Below, in pieces: positions 19,562 through 29,809 of a DNA stretch of 64,000 nt. The stretch comes from Terribacillus saccharophilus. GTDB lineage: Bacteria; Bacillota; Bacilli; Bacillales; Amphibacillaceae. The notes below the pieces were generated by a model, which did no database searches, had not been told where the DNA came from, and saw only the letters and a list, made by a program, of their open reading frames with translations. The stretch is from the NCBI RefSeq assembly GCF_002272745.1, contig NZ_NPBD01000007.1, positions 868,001 through 932,000 of the forward strand, given 5' to 3'. Within the stretch, counting starts at the first letter, position 1; every line of letters begins with the position of its first letter. The position numbers were made by a program, and so were the translations under genes.

Positions 19562-21463
19562 TTATACTTTTCTTAGGTCTTTTTTCAATAGTCCTACAAT
19601 AATAGCTGTGACAAATGCACCAATAATGATGGAAAGGAAGTAAAGCAATGGATTTCCATCTACAAGACTTGCTGAGATAATACCGCCATGCGGTGCATTC
19701 AGACCAATTGCGAAGAAGGCAGATAGACCTCCTGCTACTGCAGCACCGATTGCTGTCGCTGGAATGACACGAAGCGGGTCAGCAGCTGCGAATGGGATAA
19801 CACCTTCTGAGATGAAGAATGCACCAAGCACGTATGCTGTCTTACCTGTTTCTCTTTCCTGTTTCGTAAATTTGTTGCGGAATAGAGAAGTTGCTAGCGC
19901 TAGTCCTAGCGGCGGTACCATACCACCGGCCATAACAGCAGCCATGAATTCCAAGTTGCCTGCATCAAGCATTGCAATACCAAATGTATACGCTGCTTTG
20001 TTGATCGGACCGCCCATGTCAATTGCCATCATGGCACCAAGAACGATTCCTACCAGAACTAAATTCGTGCCTCCAAGACCTTCTAGGAAGTCAGAAAGTG
20101 CTACATATACTTGTGTTAAAGATGGGTTGATCAATAGCATGATCATACCTGTAATGAAAATACTTAGTACAGGGAAGAAGAGAATCGTTTTCAATCCTTC
20201 CAATACAGGAGGAAGACCAGATAGTGCTTTTTTAATACCAAGAGTTACATAACCAGCTAGGAAACCAGCAATTAAACCGCCAAGGAATCCAGAACTAGTC
20301 GCGTCACCATGACCATAAGTAACAGCAATCAAACCGCCGATAGCACCCGGTGCGAAACCAGGTTTGTCAGCAATACTGCTGGAGATGAATCCGGCAAGTA
20401 CAGGAACAATCAGGAAGAACGCTTGGCTGCTTCCGATTTCATTCAGCATTTCAGCAAAACGGCTGTCTGGGAACAATTCTCCGAATAGGATGCTTAGTGC
20501 AATCAGGATACCGCCACCGACAACGAATGGAAGCATGTTGGAAACACCATTCATGATGTGCTTGTAGAATCCGGAACGCTGTTCTTGCTTTTGGCCGCCT
20601 TCAGCTTCTGAGCTGCGACCGCTGTTATGGTGTACTGGTGCATCTTGAGATAGTGCTTTTTCAATCAATTCTTTTGGTATTTTCAAAGCACGTCCAACCG
20701 GTACTTGCAGAACATGTTTGCCTTCGAATGGGCTAAGATCAACATTGACATCAGCTGCAACGATTATAGCAGTTGCATCTTTAATATCTTCATCTGTCAG
20801 ACGGTTTTTAACTCCACCAGCTCCATTCGTCTGAACTTTAATCGGCACATTCATCTCTGCTGCTGTTTGCTTCAGCTTATCTGCAGCCATGAAAGTATGT
20901 GCGATACCAGTAGGGCAGGCAGTAATGGCAAGCACTTTACCCTGTGTACCTGGTGCATCCTGTGCCCATTCTACAGCTGGATTTTCTTGTTCTTCTTCAC
21001 CTAGCTCTTCTTTTTCCTTCGCATCGATGATAGACATGATTTGTTCTTCTGTTTCCGCACTTTCAATGTTAGAGCGGAACGTGCTGTCCATTAAGAAAGA
21101 AGAAAGTCGGGACAATGTTTCTAAATGCGTCTGATTGGCACCTTCGGAAGCTGCAATCATGAAGAATAGGTGAGATGGCTGTCCATCTAACGCTTCGTAA
21201 TCCAAGCCTTCCTTAGAACGACCGAAAGCGATGGCCGGTGTTTTAACAGCAGCAGATTTACCATGCGGAATAGCAATCCCTTCGCCGATTCCTGTTGTAG
21301 ATTGTGCTTCACGTGCAAGAATTGCATCTTTAAATCCTGCTTTATCATTCAATTTTCCAGCTTGGTCCAGTTTGGAAACAAGCTCTTCAATCACATCTGC
21401 TTTTGATTGGGATTGAAGTTGCAAAATGACTGTATCTTTTGTCAGTAGTTCTGTAATGCGCAT
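19562..21463 (-). CDS. fruA: PTS fructose transporter subunit IIABC
   Basis: A 633-residue membrane permease that imports fructose as fructose-1-phosphate. An N-terminal IIA domain has the phospho-histidine in GIAIPHGKS near residue 64, the IIB domain has the phospho-cysteine in TACPTGIAHTFMAAD near 180, and the remainder is the multi-span IIC domain with PHGGIISASL near the end. The ATG at 21463 follows AAGAGGGG; the in-frame GTG at 21472 is within that site. fruK lies 14 bases upstream. Confidence 0.96.
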   Translation of the reverse strand: MRITELLTKDTVILQLQSQSKADVIEELVSKLDQAGKLNDKAGFKDAILAREAQSTTGIGEGIAIPHGKSAAVKTPAIAFGRSKEGLDYEALDGQPSHLFFMIAASEGANQTHLETLSRLSSFLMDSTFRSNIESAETEEQIMSIIDAKEKEELGEEEQENPAVEWAQDAPGTQGKVLAITACPTGIAHTFMAADKLKQTAAEMNVPIKVQTNGAGGVKNRLTDEDIKDATAIIVAADVNVDLSPFEGKHVLQVPVGRALKIPKELIEKALSQDAPVHHNSGRSSEAEGGQKQEQRSGFYKHIMNGVSNMLPFVVGGGILIALSILFGELFPDSRFAEMLNEIGSSQAFFLIVPVLAGFISSSIADKPGFAPGAIGGLIAVTYGHGDATSSGFLGGLIAGFLAGYVTLGIKKALSGLPPVLEGLKTILFFPVLSIFITGMIMLLINPSLTQVYVALSDFLEGLGGTNLVLVGIVLGAMMAIDMGGPINKAAYTFGIAMLDAGNLEFMAAVMAGGMVPPLGLALATSLFRNKFTKQERETGKTAYVLGAFFISEGVIPFAAADPLRVIPATAIGAAVAGGLSAFFAIGLNAPHGGIISASLVDGNPLLYFLSIIIGAFVTAIIVGLLKKDLRKV

Positions 21464-21477
21464 AATTAACACCCCTC

Positions 21478-22389
21478 TTAGATAGATGTGAGCTTGACTT
21501 GGCTGACTAATTCTTCTATATATTGTCTCTCGCCGAGGTCGTCACTGAATGCTGTAGCACTTCCTGCTGCTACTGCGTAGGTGAAAGCTTGTTTGTAATC
21601 ACCTGATTTTTCATATGCGGCCAGGAAGCCTGCCACCATACTATCGCCAGCACCTACAGAGTTCTTAACTGTTCCTTTTGGTGTCTCGGCTTTCCAAGCA
21701 TGATCCTTGTTCACAAAGATGGCACCTTCACCACCCATTGAAACGATAACGTTTTCGATGCCTGTTTCGTGCAGCTTTCGTGCGTAGCTGACAATGTCTT
21801 CAATAGAAGAGATCGTTGTATCGAAAAGCTCACCCAATTCATGATGGTTTGGCTTTACGAGGAACATACGTTTGCCGATTAAATCACGAAGGGCAGCACT
21901 TGATGTATCAGCGATGAATCTAGTTCCATTCTCTTCACAGATATCAGCCATCCTTGCATATATGTCAGCCGGAACGGAGCCGGGGGCATTGCCTGCCGCA
22001 ACAAGAGCATCCTGTTTCCCTAGGCTTCTAATCTGTTCGAAAAGCAATGCAAGCTGTTCTGTTGTAATGGATGGTCCAGGTCCATTAATCTCTGTTTCTC
22101 CGCCCGACTTTAGTTTCACATTGACACGTGTCGGTTCATTTATTTCGATGAACTGATGTTCGATGCCAGCACTTTCAAGCGTTTCCCTAATGAAAGCACC
22201 GGTGAAACCACCGATATATCCTAATGCTGTTGTTTCAACATCCAATCGTTTCAGTAAGCGGGAAACGTTAATACCTTTTCCGCCAGCAAAATATGCTGTT
22301 TCTGTGGCACGGTTCAAATCTTCTGCCTGGAAACCGTCCACATGCATAATGTAATCGATGGATGGGTTCAGCGTACATGTGTAATTCAT
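21478..22389 (-). CDS. fruK: 1-Phosphofructokinase
   Basis: A 303-residue PfkB-family kinase that converts fructose-1-phosphate to fructose-1,6-bisphosphate. The opening TLNPSIDYIMHVD, the GGKGINVSRLL sugar site near residue 37 and the catalytic GAGDSMVAGF near 250 are typical. The product is also the CggR inducer, linking this operon to the glycolytic genes 12 kb away. It overlaps fruR by four bases (ATGA). Confidence 0.96.
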   Translation of the reverse strand: MNYTCTLNPSIDYIMHVDGFQAEDLNRATETAYFAGGKGINVSRLLKRLDVETTALGYIGGFTGAFIRETLESAGIEHQFIEINEPTRVNVKLKSGGETEINGPGPSITTEQLALLFEQIRSLGKQDALVAAGNAPGSVPADIYARMADICEENGTRFIADTSSAALRDLIGKRMFLVKPNHHELGELFDTTISSIEDIVSYARKLHETGIENVIVSMGGEGAIFVNKDHAWKAETPKGTVKNSVGAGDSMVAGFLAAYEKSGDYKQAFTYAVAAGSATAFSDDLGERQYIEELVSQVKLTSI

Positions 22390-23144
22390 GAGTCCACAAC
22401 CTTTATTGATGTAAATTTCTTGTAAGCAGTCTGCTGTTTTGAACTGACAGTGTCGACGATAAGTGTCGCTTCTGTCAGATCCGCTATATGGGCGAAGGTT
22501 GTCTTGTCCAGCTTGCTGCGGTCAGCTAAAACGAAAGTCTCATCTGATCGAAGCATTGCCTGACGCTTAATGGCAGCTTCCTCCGGGTCTGGTGTTGTAT
22601 AGCCGTTTTCCGGATGAACACCATTGGTCCCGAGAAAACATTTATCAAAACGATACTGAGCGAGTGCCGTCATTGCACCTCTGCCGATCAAAGTTCTCGT
22701 TTTATCCTTTACTAATCCGCCGGTTACATACACAGTGATGTCCTTTTCATACAGCGCCTCCAAATGTGTCAAACCATTTGTGACGACGGTTACATTTCTG
22801 CCAGATAAGAAAGGAATCATTTGATATGTCGTCGTACCTGCATCTAAGAAGATGCATTCTTCTTCACCGACAAGACTTGCAGCATAAGCGGCGATTTTCT
22901 GCTTTCCGGTTTGGTTTTGTGTTTCCTTTTCCGTATAGCTCATTTCGTAACTTAATGAAGAAACAATCGTTGCTCCGCCATGAACCCGCTGCAGCAGCTT
23001 CTGCTTCTCCAGTTCAATTAGATCTCGGCGAATTGTCGAGATGGAGGCGTCTGTTGCTTTCACGAACTCTGGAATCGTTACAACGCGCTGCTCTTGCAGC
23101 ATTTGTAAAAGCATTTCCTGCCGCTCAGGTGTAAGCATTTCCAT
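22386..23144 (-). CDS. fruR: DeoR-family repressor of the fructose operon
   Basis: A 252-residue DeoR regulator; the helix-turn-helix spans about residues 20-45 with ASISTIRRDLIELE, and the effector domain includes IFLDAGTTT and VVTNGL. The ATG at 23144 has AGGAGGAGGTT five bases away. It is the promoter-proximal gene of fruR-fruK-fruA-ptsH-ptsI, so it represses its own operon and probably responds to fructose-1-phosphate. Confidence 0.9.
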   Translation of the reverse strand: MEMLTPERQEMLLQMLQEQRVVTIPEFVKATDASISTIRRDLIELEKQKLLQRVHGGATIVSSLSYEMSYTEKETQNQTGKQKIAAYAASLVGEEECIFLDAGTTTYQMIPFLSGRNVTVVTNGLTHLEALYEKDITVYVTGGLVKDKTRTLIGRGAMTALAQYRFDKCFLGTNGVHPENGYTTPDPEEAAIKRQAMLRSDETFVLADRSKLDKTTFAHIADLTEATLIVDTVSSKQQTAYKKFTSIKVVDS

Positions 23145-23167
23145 AACCTCCTCCTGAACTTAAGTCC

Positions 23168-23196
23168 ACTATAAAGGAAACGGTTTCAGCTTGCAA
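23168..23196 (-). promoter_or_regulatory. fru-pts operon promoter with embedded cre-like site
   Basis: On the minus strand TTGCAA (23196-23191) and TATAGT (23173-23168) are exactly 17 bases apart. The spacer is almost filled by AGGAAACGGTTTCA (23175-23188, plus strand), a cre-like dyad with two departures from consensus, placed ideally for repression by CcpA. Confidence 0.65.
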
Positions 23197-23200
23197 CCAA

Positions 23201-23250
23201 AAAAGTTCAAAAAACTCCATAGAAATTCATTTTCTGCAAAAATAGTTCAT
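23201..23250. promoter_or_regulatory. Repeated TGAACT elements upstream of the fru promoter
   Basis: AAAAGTTCA at 23201-23209 and AAAAATAGTTCA at 23238-23249 read as TGAACT followed by an A/T run on the minus strand. Repeated half-sites just upstream of -35 could be FruR operators. Confidence 0.35.
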
Positions 23251-23351
23251 AGTTTTGTCGCATATCGTCGATTGGACAAGAACATCTTGCCAATTATCTG
23301 ACACATATGCTACAGTTGACATAGGTATTTGCTGTTATAGGAGGTGCTGGG

Positions 23352-23585
23352 ATGCAGACAACTTTAGTAGTTCTATTAATTATCGATGCCATTGCGCTTA
23401 TTACGTTAGTCATTTTACAATCTGGTAAGAGTGCAGGTTTGTCCGGAGCGATATCTGGCGGGGCAGAGCAATTGTTCGGAAAACAGAAAGCCCGTGGACT
23501 GGACTTGTTCCTCCATCGTGGAACAATTGTTACAGGAGTCATTCTTTTCATTTTGACGTTCCTTTTGGCGTACGTCTTGCAATAA
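23352..23585 (+). CDS. secG: Preprotein translocase subunit SecG
   Basis: A 77-residue membrane protein of the SecYEG channel. Two hydrophobic segments (about residues 2-22 and 54-76) flank the conserved cytoplasmic loop [32 protein letters not shown] region, whose LFGK is diagnostic. AGGAGG precedes the ATG. The order secG-esterase-rnr-smpB-ssrA is conserved in Bacillaceae. Confidence 0.95.
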   Translation: MQTTLVVLLIIDAIALITLVILQSGKSAGLSGAISGGAEQLFGKQKARGLDLFLHRGTIVTGVILFILTFLLAYVLQ

Positions 23586-23600
23586 TCGAATAGCCAATTT

Positions 23601-23640
23601 AATCCCTCGTCACAACTTCTGTGGTGGGGGATTATTTATT
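23601..23640 (+). terminator. Terminator after secG
   Basis: AATCCCTCGTCACA (23601-23614) pairs with TGTGGTGGGGGATT (23620-23633) with three wobble pairs, followed by an A/T-rich exit. Confidence 0.65.
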
Positions 23641-23705
23641 CCTGATGAAGGGAAAACTAATGCGGAAACCTACTATATAATATAGAAATAACAGGGGAGA
23701 TACAT

Positions 23706-24461
23706 ATGGTCACAATGAAACAGCCAGAGCCGTTCACATTTGAGGGGAAAGGAGATCGAGCTGTTCTGCTGCTGCACGGCTTTACTGGTCATTCAGCTGA
23801 TGTACGGATGATGGGCCGTTTTCTTGCTAGTAAAGGGTACACTGCGCACGCCCCAATTTATCGCGGGCATGGGAAAACACCCGATGATATCGTCGCTTCC
23901 AATTCGGATGAGTGGTGGGAGGACGTCCAGGCTGCATATCAGTACTTGAAGGATAAAGGCTATGAAAAAATCGCTGTTGCCGGCTTATCCCTAGGTGGAG
24001 TGCTTAGTTTAAAGCTTGCCTATTCGTATCCGGTAAAAGGCGTTGTAACGATGTGTTCGCCGATGTTCTTTGATAACGAAACCCAGTTGAACAAAGGATT
24101 TAAGCTATATGCAAGACAACACAAACAGCTGCAAGGTAAAGATAACCAAGCGATAGAACAGGAATTAGCTGAATTGATGGAGGCACCAGCCACTGCGGAT
24201 ATGTTCCAGCGTCTGGGAGCGTTTATCACCGATGTGAGCAAGCATGTAGATGAAATCTATGCACCGCTCTTTGTTGTGCAAGCAACAGAAGACCAAATGA
24301 TCAACACGGACAGTGCTAATTTCATTTATGAGCACGCAGAATCGGATTTAAAGGAAATCAAGTGGTACGAAAACTCTTCCCATGTCATTACGATGGGGAA
24401 AGAAAAGGAACAGCTGCATGAAGATGTGTATCAGTTTCTCGAATCGCTTGATTGGGAATAG
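23706..24461 (+). CDS. Carboxylesterase (alpha/beta hydrolase, YvaK type)
   Basis: A 251-residue serine hydrolase. LLHGFTGHSADVRM gives the oxyanion region, the nucleophile serine is in AGLSLGGV near residue 98, an aspartate in ATEDQMINT and the catalytic histidine in NSSHVITMGKE near 225. This matches the Geobacillus Est30 / B. subtilis YvaK group of short-chain carboxylesterases, cytoplasmic because no signal is present. Its conserved place between secG and rnr supports the assignment; the physiological substrate is unknown. Confidence 0.92.
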   Translation: MVTMKQPEPFTFEGKGDRAVLLLHGFTGHSADVRMMGRFLASKGYTAHAPIYRGHGKTPDDIVASNSDEWWEDVQAAYQYLKDKGYEKIAVAGLSLGGVLSLKLAYSYPVKGVVTMCSPMFFDNETQLNKGFKLYARQHKQLQGKDNQAIEQELAELMEAPATADMFQRLGAFITDVSKHVDEIYAPLFVVQATEDQMINTDSANFIYEHAESDLKEIKWYENSSHVITMGKEKEQLHEDVYQFLESLDWE

Positions 24462-24505
24462 TTCATACTAGATGAAAAAAGAGCCGAAAAGAAGGTGAAG
24501 CAATA

Positions 24506-26794
24506 ATGGAAGAAATCAAACAAAAAATATTGGCTTATTTCAAAGAAAATGCGGCGAAGCCGTTAACAGTAGAAGAAATCGAGGAGCACTTGACGCTTGA
24601 TGAAGCTAGCGAGTTCAATGTCCTTGTCAAAGGGCTGAATGAACTAGAAGCAGAAGGACAGCTCGTACGGACGAGAAGCAACCGCTTCGGTCTGCCTGAG
24701 AAACTGAACCTCGTACGAGGAAAGATCCAGATGCATGCAAAAGGTTTTGCTTTCCTCATACCAGAAGAAGAGGGAGTAGCTGATGTTTATATCCACTATT
24801 CCGATCTTCAGTCTGCCATGAATAATGATATAGTGCTGGTACGAATCGAAAATCAGGCCGAGGGCGGACAGCGTCGAGAAGGACAAGTTGTTCGGATACT
24901 AGAGCGAGCAATAGCGGAGGTTGTCGGTACATATGAAGATAATGGCCGTTTCGGATTCCTTATTGCCGATGACAAACGTATCCCGAATGATATCTTTATA
25001 CCGCGCGGTGCTGCAGGCGGAGCGACTGATGGACACAAAGTCATCGCCAGAATCACAAAGTATCCGGAAGGACGCATGAGTGCAGAAGGAGAAGTTATTC
25101 GAATACTTGGTCATAAGAACGACCCGGGTATTGATATACTATCCATCATTTATAAGCATGGCATTTCCACTGAATTCCCGCCGGAAGTACTGGAACAGGC
25201 GGCGAATACACCAGATACGATCGATCCTGCAGAGATAGAAAACCGCCGGGATATCAGAGATATGATGACCGTTACCATAGATGGAGCAGACGCAAAGGAT
25301 TTGGATGATGCGGTTTCTGTCAGCCGTCTTGAAAATGGGAACTATCGTCTTGTTGTTTCCATTGCGGACGTCTCTTATTATGTGGAAGAGGGCTCTCCAA
25401 TTGATGAAGAAGCTTTGGAACGAGCAACAAGTGTCTATCTTGTCGACCGTGTAATACCGATGATCCCTCATCGTCTTTCCAATGGTATCTGTTCCTTGAA
25501 TCCACAAGTGGACCGGCTTACCTTGACATGTGATATGCAGATTACACCACAAGGAGAAGTGGTGGAACATGAGATTTACCAAAGTGTCATCAAAACGAAT
25601 GAACGGATGACCTATGGTGAAGTGAACCGGATATTACTTGAGGATGATCAGGAGCTGAAAGACCGCTATTCGGATCTTGTCCCGATGTTCCAGCAAATGG
25701 AGGATCTCGCCGCTGTACTGCGTAAGAAGCGTATGGACAGGGGAGCAATCGACTTCGATTTCCCAGAAGCGCGAGTTGCTGTCGATGAAGAAGGAAAGGC
25801 CATCGATGTTATCCTTCGGGAGCGCTCTGTTGCAGAGAAGCTGATTGAGGAATTCATGCTTGCTGCCAATGAAACAGTTGCGGAGCATTTTCACTGGATG
25901 GATGTACCGGCTATTCACAGAATCCATACTGATCCGGATCCAGATAAGCTGCAGAATTTCTTCGAGTTCATTACGAGCTTAGGCTATACAGTCAGAGGAT
26001 CGTCCTCGGATATTCATCCTCAGACTTTGCAGAAGATCGTGGAACGGGTAAGAGGCACGCAGGAAGAAATGATCATCAACCGACTTATGCTGCGTTCGAT
26101 GCAGCAGGCGAAATATGATCCGCAAGGCTTGGGTCACTTTGGTCTGGCGACGAAATTCTATACACATTTCACTTCGCCAATCCGACGTTATCCGGATTTG
26201 ATTGTGCACCGGTTGATCCGCACGTATATTGTCAACAATCTGCTGGATAAAAAGACACAAGATCACTGGAAAGAACGGATGCCTGAGATCGCGAGACAGT
26301 CCTCGGAACGAGAACGTGCTGCTGTCGATGCAGAGCGGGAAACGGATGATCTGAAAAAAGCTGAATTTATGCAAGATAAAGTCGGTGAGGAATTTGATGG
26401 TGTCATCAGCTCTGTCACAGGCTTTGGATTGTTTGTCGAGCTGCCGAATACAATTGAGGGTCTTGTTCATGTCAGTTATCTGACAGATGATTTCTACCAC
26501 TTCGATGACAAGCGTTATGCGATGATCGGGGAACGGACAGGCAATCAATTCCGTATCGGAGATGAAATCACAATTCGCGTTGTGAAGGTGAATATTGAAG
26601 AGCGTATCATCGATTTCGAAGTGGTCGGCATGAAGCCGCGTAAGCCACGAGAGAATCGTGACCGTCCTACAATTATTAAAGCGGAAAAGAAGAACAAACC
26701 AGGTGATCATCGTCCGCCGAAGAACAAAAGTAAAAATAAGTCGCCGGCAAGAGGAAAGAAAAGCAAGAAACGCAACACAAGAAAAAGACCATAA
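24506..26794 (+). CDS. rnr: Ribonuclease R
   Basis: A 762-residue 3'-5' exoribonuclease that degrades structured RNA and works with tmRNA-SmpB in clearing defective messages. An N-terminal helix-turn-helix region, two cold-shock domains, an RNB catalytic domain with the metal aspartates in [15 protein letters not shown] near residue 268, an S1 domain ([19 protein letters not shown]) and a lysine-rich tail of about 60 residues follow in order. Located between esterase and smpB as in relatives. Confidence 0.97.
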   Translation: MEEIKQKILAYFKENAAKPLTVEEIEEHLTLDEASEFNVLVKGLNELEAEGQLVRTRSNRFGLPEKLNLVRGKIQMHAKGFAFLIPEEEGVADVYIHYSDLQSAMNNDIVLVRIENQAEGGQRREGQVVRILERAIAEVVGTYEDNGRFGFLIADDKRIPNDIFIPRGAAGGATDGHKVIARITKYPEGRMSAEGEVIRILGHKNDPGIDILSIIYKHGISTEFPPEVLEQAANTPDTIDPAEIENRRDIRDMMTVTIDGADAKDLDDAVSVSRLENGNYRLVVSIADVSYYVEEGSPIDEEALERATSVYLVDRVIPMIPHRLSNGICSLNPQVDRLTLTCDMQITPQGEVVEHEIYQSVIKTNERMTYGEVNRILLEDDQELKDRYSDLVPMFQQMEDLAAVLRKKRMDRGAIDFDFPEARVAVDEEGKAIDVILRERSVAEKLIEEFMLAANETVAEHFHWMDVPAIHRIHTDPDPDKLQNFFEFITSLGYTVRGSSSDIHPQTLQKIVERVRGTQEEMIINRLMLRSMQQAKYDPQGLGHFGLATKFYTHFTSPIRRYPDLIVHRLIRTYIVNNLLDKKTQDHWKERMPEIARQSSERERAAVDAERETDDLKKAEFMQDKVGEEFDGVISSVTGFGLFVELPNTIEGLVHVSYLTDDFYHFDDKRYAMIGERTGNQFRIGDEITIRVVKVNIEERIIDFEVVGMKPRKPRENRDRPTIIKAEKKNKPGDHRPPKNKSKNKSPARGKKSKKRNTRKRP

Positions 26795-26799
26795 AAATA

Positions 26800-26832
26800 A
26801 CGCCCCGACTTTTATTTGTCGGGGCGTTTGTT
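26800..26832. terminator. Bidirectional terminator between rnr and a GNAT gene
   Basis: ACGCCCCGAC (26800-26809) and GTCGGGGCGT (26818-26827) form a perfect ten-base-pair stem, with T-rich tracts on both strands. Confidence 0.88.
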
Positions 26833-27691
26833 ATCTGATATATCTTCCATAAATGAGCCAAGGATCATTATTTTCCGTAAAGCTTTCGCGAAAGACTGCA
26901 GGTATACTGGAGGCCGTTTCGGGGGACACGTCCAGCTGTGGTACCAGCTGCTTGTCCGATTGCTTGAGATAGTTAAACACAGTTGGCCATAAGCCGTCTT
27001 GTTGAAATACATCTGGCCAGAAATATTGGATTTGAGCTATATCCTGCCCTTTATAGTCTTCTTGAATCGCCATGATGCGGCTGGAATCAGGATCACGGAA
27101 TACAGCCAGATTTTCTATATAGTCATCCTCTAATATGGCTGAAGCATAAGGAATTGGGAAATACGCCTCATATGGATAGAAAGCCGCTTTTGCTTCAACA
27201 GCTGCTTGTTCAATTAGTGCTCGCTTCGTATCTGTTCCTTCAATCAATTCCCAAGGTGCAGCAGAAGGGACAATAAATCTTTCAGGGGCTTCCATCAACA
27301 GACTGATAAAGGAGCTCTCAGGCTGTATATTGAGTTTATCAAGCACCCGCTGCGCAGGAATATTGGACTTGAGGGTGATAGCACCAAGCCAATTCATCAT
27401 TGGATCTTGTTCACAAGACGCAATAATATGCTGCAGCAAAGCAGTAGCATTTCCTTTGGAGTGAAAACGTATATCACTCCGCAATCGGCCGAGTATCCCA
27501 TTTCCGTTCGGCAAACGAACCACCCCGGCTACTGCAGCAATACCTTCTTCCGTTTCCAAGCCGAATAAGGTTTGGGCTGGATTCTCGATCAGCTGTGGGA
27601 AGATTCGGAGGACATAGTCATCCTCAATACCTGTCTGCATTTCAAGCACTGCCTGGTAATCATTTATTGTCAATTGTCTGATGGTTGTCAT
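26831..27691 (-). CDS. GNAT-family N-acetyltransferase
   Basis: A 286-residue protein whose first ~150 residues have a GNAT layout: a beta-rich start RQLTINDYQAVLEM, the hydrophobic strand GIAAVAGVVRLP, and the acetyl-CoA region with SKGNATALLQHIIASC. The second half is a longer alpha/beta extension with ENLAVFRDPDSSRIMAIQED that may be a degenerate second GNAT domain. GGAGTG precedes the ATG at 27691. It is a reverse-strand gene wedged between rnr and smpB and so interrupts an otherwise conserved pair. Substrate cannot be stated. Confidence 0.7.
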   Translation of the reverse strand: MTTIRQLTINDYQAVLEMQTGIEDDYVLRIFPQLIENPAQTLFGLETEEGIAAVAGVVRLPNGNGILGRLRSDIRFHSKGNATALLQHIIASCEQDPMMNWLGAITLKSNIPAQRVLDKLNIQPESSFISLLMEAPERFIVPSAAPWELIEGTDTKRALIEQAAVEAKAAFYPYEAYFPIPYASAILEDDYIENLAVFRDPDSSRIMAIQEDYKGQDIAQIQYFWPDVFQQDGLWPTVFNYLKQSDKQLVPQLDVSPETASSIPAVFRESFTENNDPWLIYGRYIR

Positions 27692-27808
27692 CTATGTACA
27701 CTCCAATCGATCGGGTTCACTTGTCTATACCCGATTCAGTATATGAATCGTTAGGATTATCATACAGTTTCTGATAAAATAAAGCTCGTAGTTAGGAGGA
27801 AGAAGTCT

Positions 27809-28273
27809 ATGGCTAAGGGACAAGGTAGAGTACTTGCACAGAATAAGAAGGCTAATTTCGAGTATGCGATCGAGGAAACGATGGAGGCAGGAATCGTGCT
27901 GCAAGGTACCGAGATCAAATCGATTCGGGCCGGCCGGGTGAATCTGAAGGATAGTTTTGCAAGAATTGACCGCGGCGAGGTGCGCATCATCAATATGCAT
28001 ATTTCCCCTTATGAACAAGGGAACCGATTTAATCACGATCCGACAAGGACAAGGAAGCTGCTATTGCATCGCAAGCAGATCGATAAACTAATTGGTCAGA
28101 CACAGCAGCAAGGTTATTCCTTAGTACCGATAAAGATGTATATCAAAGACGGCTTCGCGAAGATATTATTAGGTGTAGGTAAAGGGAAGAAGAAATATGA
28201 TAAGCGTGAAGACCTCAAGCAAAAGCAGATGAAACGCGATGTAGATCGTGCTATGCGCGACCGCGATTACTAA
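27809..28273 (+). CDS. smpB: SsrA-binding protein SmpB
   Basis: A 154-residue RNA-binding protein that delivers tmRNA to stalled ribosomes. The beta-barrel has [19 protein letters not shown] and the C-terminal tail [19 protein letters not shown], which enters the mRNA channel, is complete. AGGAGGAAGAAG precedes the ATG. Its partner tmRNA starts about 95 bases downstream. Confidence 0.97.
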   Translation: MAKGQGRVLAQNKKANFEYAIEETMEAGIVLQGTEIKSIRAGRVNLKDSFARIDRGEVRIINMHISPYEQGNRFNHDPTRTRKLLLHRKQIDKLIGQTQQQGYSLVPIKMYIKDGFAKILLGVGKGKKKYDKREDLKQKQMKRDVDRAMRDRDY

Positions 28274-28275
28274 AC

Positions 28276-28303
28276 TTGCATTTTCTAATAAAGATGATAT
28301 AAT
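28276..28303 (+). promoter_or_regulatory. tmRNA promoter
   Basis: TTGCAT (28276-28281) and a consensus TATAAT (28298-28303) with a 16-base spacer. Transcription would start near 28310, leaving a leader to be removed by RNase P. Confidence 0.7.
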
Positions 28304-28368
28304 GGAAGTTGTCTGGGATTTGATTATCCTGATTTAGAACGGGTTACTTCCTGTAGCCCCCATATCAT

Positions 28369-28731
28369 GGGGACGTTACGGATTCGACAGGGATAGTTCG
28401 AGCTCAGGCTGCGTGTCGAGGTTACGGCTCGTAAAACGTTACGCCTAAATATAACTGGCAAAACTAACAACAACTACTCTCTAGCAGCTGCGTAAGTAGC
28501 ACTGGAGGATCCTTGCTGCTATCGCCCATGTGGCAGATTTGAGGGTCTCAAACTTAAGTGGGCTACGCCATTATTCTCGGCTTGCGGATAATCGGAAGAA
28601 GACAATCAAGCTAGCCTCGCTGAAAGCCTGTCGTTAGGCCGAAGCGTGTGCGAAATATAATATAACGAATACACACGTAGATGCCTGAGTGCCGTTATCT
28701 TTGGACGTGGGTTCGACTCCCACCGTCTCCA
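28369..28731 (+). ncRNA. ssrA: tmRNA (transfer-messenger RNA)
   Basis: The 5' end GGGGACGTTACGGATTCGAC and the 3' T-arm GGGTTCGACTCCCACC with acceptor strand GTCTCC are standard; GGGGAC pairs with GTCTCC. The tag frame runs 28457-28492 with TAA at 28493-28495 and, after the tRNA-borne alanine, encodes GKTNNNYSLAAA, ending in the usual protease-recognised alanines. The discriminator A at 28731 is followed by TCC, so the CCA end is not encoded and must be added. About 363 nt, of normal size. It rescues stalled ribosomes together with SmpB. Confidence 0.96.
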
Positions 28732-28835
28732 TCCTTACATAGTAGGAATGGAGTAAAGCCCGGAACGTTTAAACGTTCCGGGCTTTTTTTAAACACAACT
28801 ATAAGTGTTAAGATCGATGTCCTGATAGACTGTTT
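28722..28835 (+). repeat. Imperfect direct repeat, copy A: tmRNA 3' end, terminator and remnant of a wecB end
   Basis: This segment starts with ACCGTCTCC, the last nine bases of the tmRNA acceptor arm, then TAGGAATGGAGTAAAGCC, a hairpin and a TCGATG-CCTG tract ending in CTGTTT. It aligns with 29695-29809. On the minus strand its end resembles the last ten codons of the downstream wecB, but with frame-breaking changes. Confidence 0.8.
28755..28790 (+). terminator. tmRNA terminator
   Basis: A perfect palindrome of two 16-base arms (AAAGCCCGGAACGTTT and its complement, 28755-28786) ends in a seven-T run. Confidence 0.92.
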
Positions 28836-28898
28836 AATCTCTTCAAACAACAATGGTTTACATTGCTTGTGTTTCTCGAGAAAATAACACTTATATAG

Positions 28899-29669
<771 letters not shown>

Positions 29670-29694
29670 TGGGATCAAGTGGATTTTTTCTTTT

Positions 29695-29809
29695 ACCGTC
29701 TCCTTCCTTAAATTAGGAATGGAGTAAAGCCTGGAACGTACAATCGTTCCAGGCTTTTTGTTATGCAATAGTGAAAATCTTAAGGTCGATGCCTGGTTAG
29801 ATACTGTTT
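29695..29809 (+). repeat. Imperfect direct repeat, copy B: partial tmRNA end, terminator and true wecB end
   Basis: Begins with ACCGTCTCC although no tmRNA precedes it, continues with TAGGAATGGAGTAAAGCC identical to copy A over 18 bases, a related hairpin, and runs into the intact 3' end of wecB. The two copies are about 970 bases apart and enclose map. Confidence 0.8.
29726..29759. terminator. Terminator between map and wecB
   Basis: AAAGCCTGGAACG (29726-29738) pairs with CGTTCCAGGCTTT (29745-29757) followed by T residues. It is the counterpart of the tmRNA terminator in copy A and lies between convergent genes. Confidence 0.88.
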
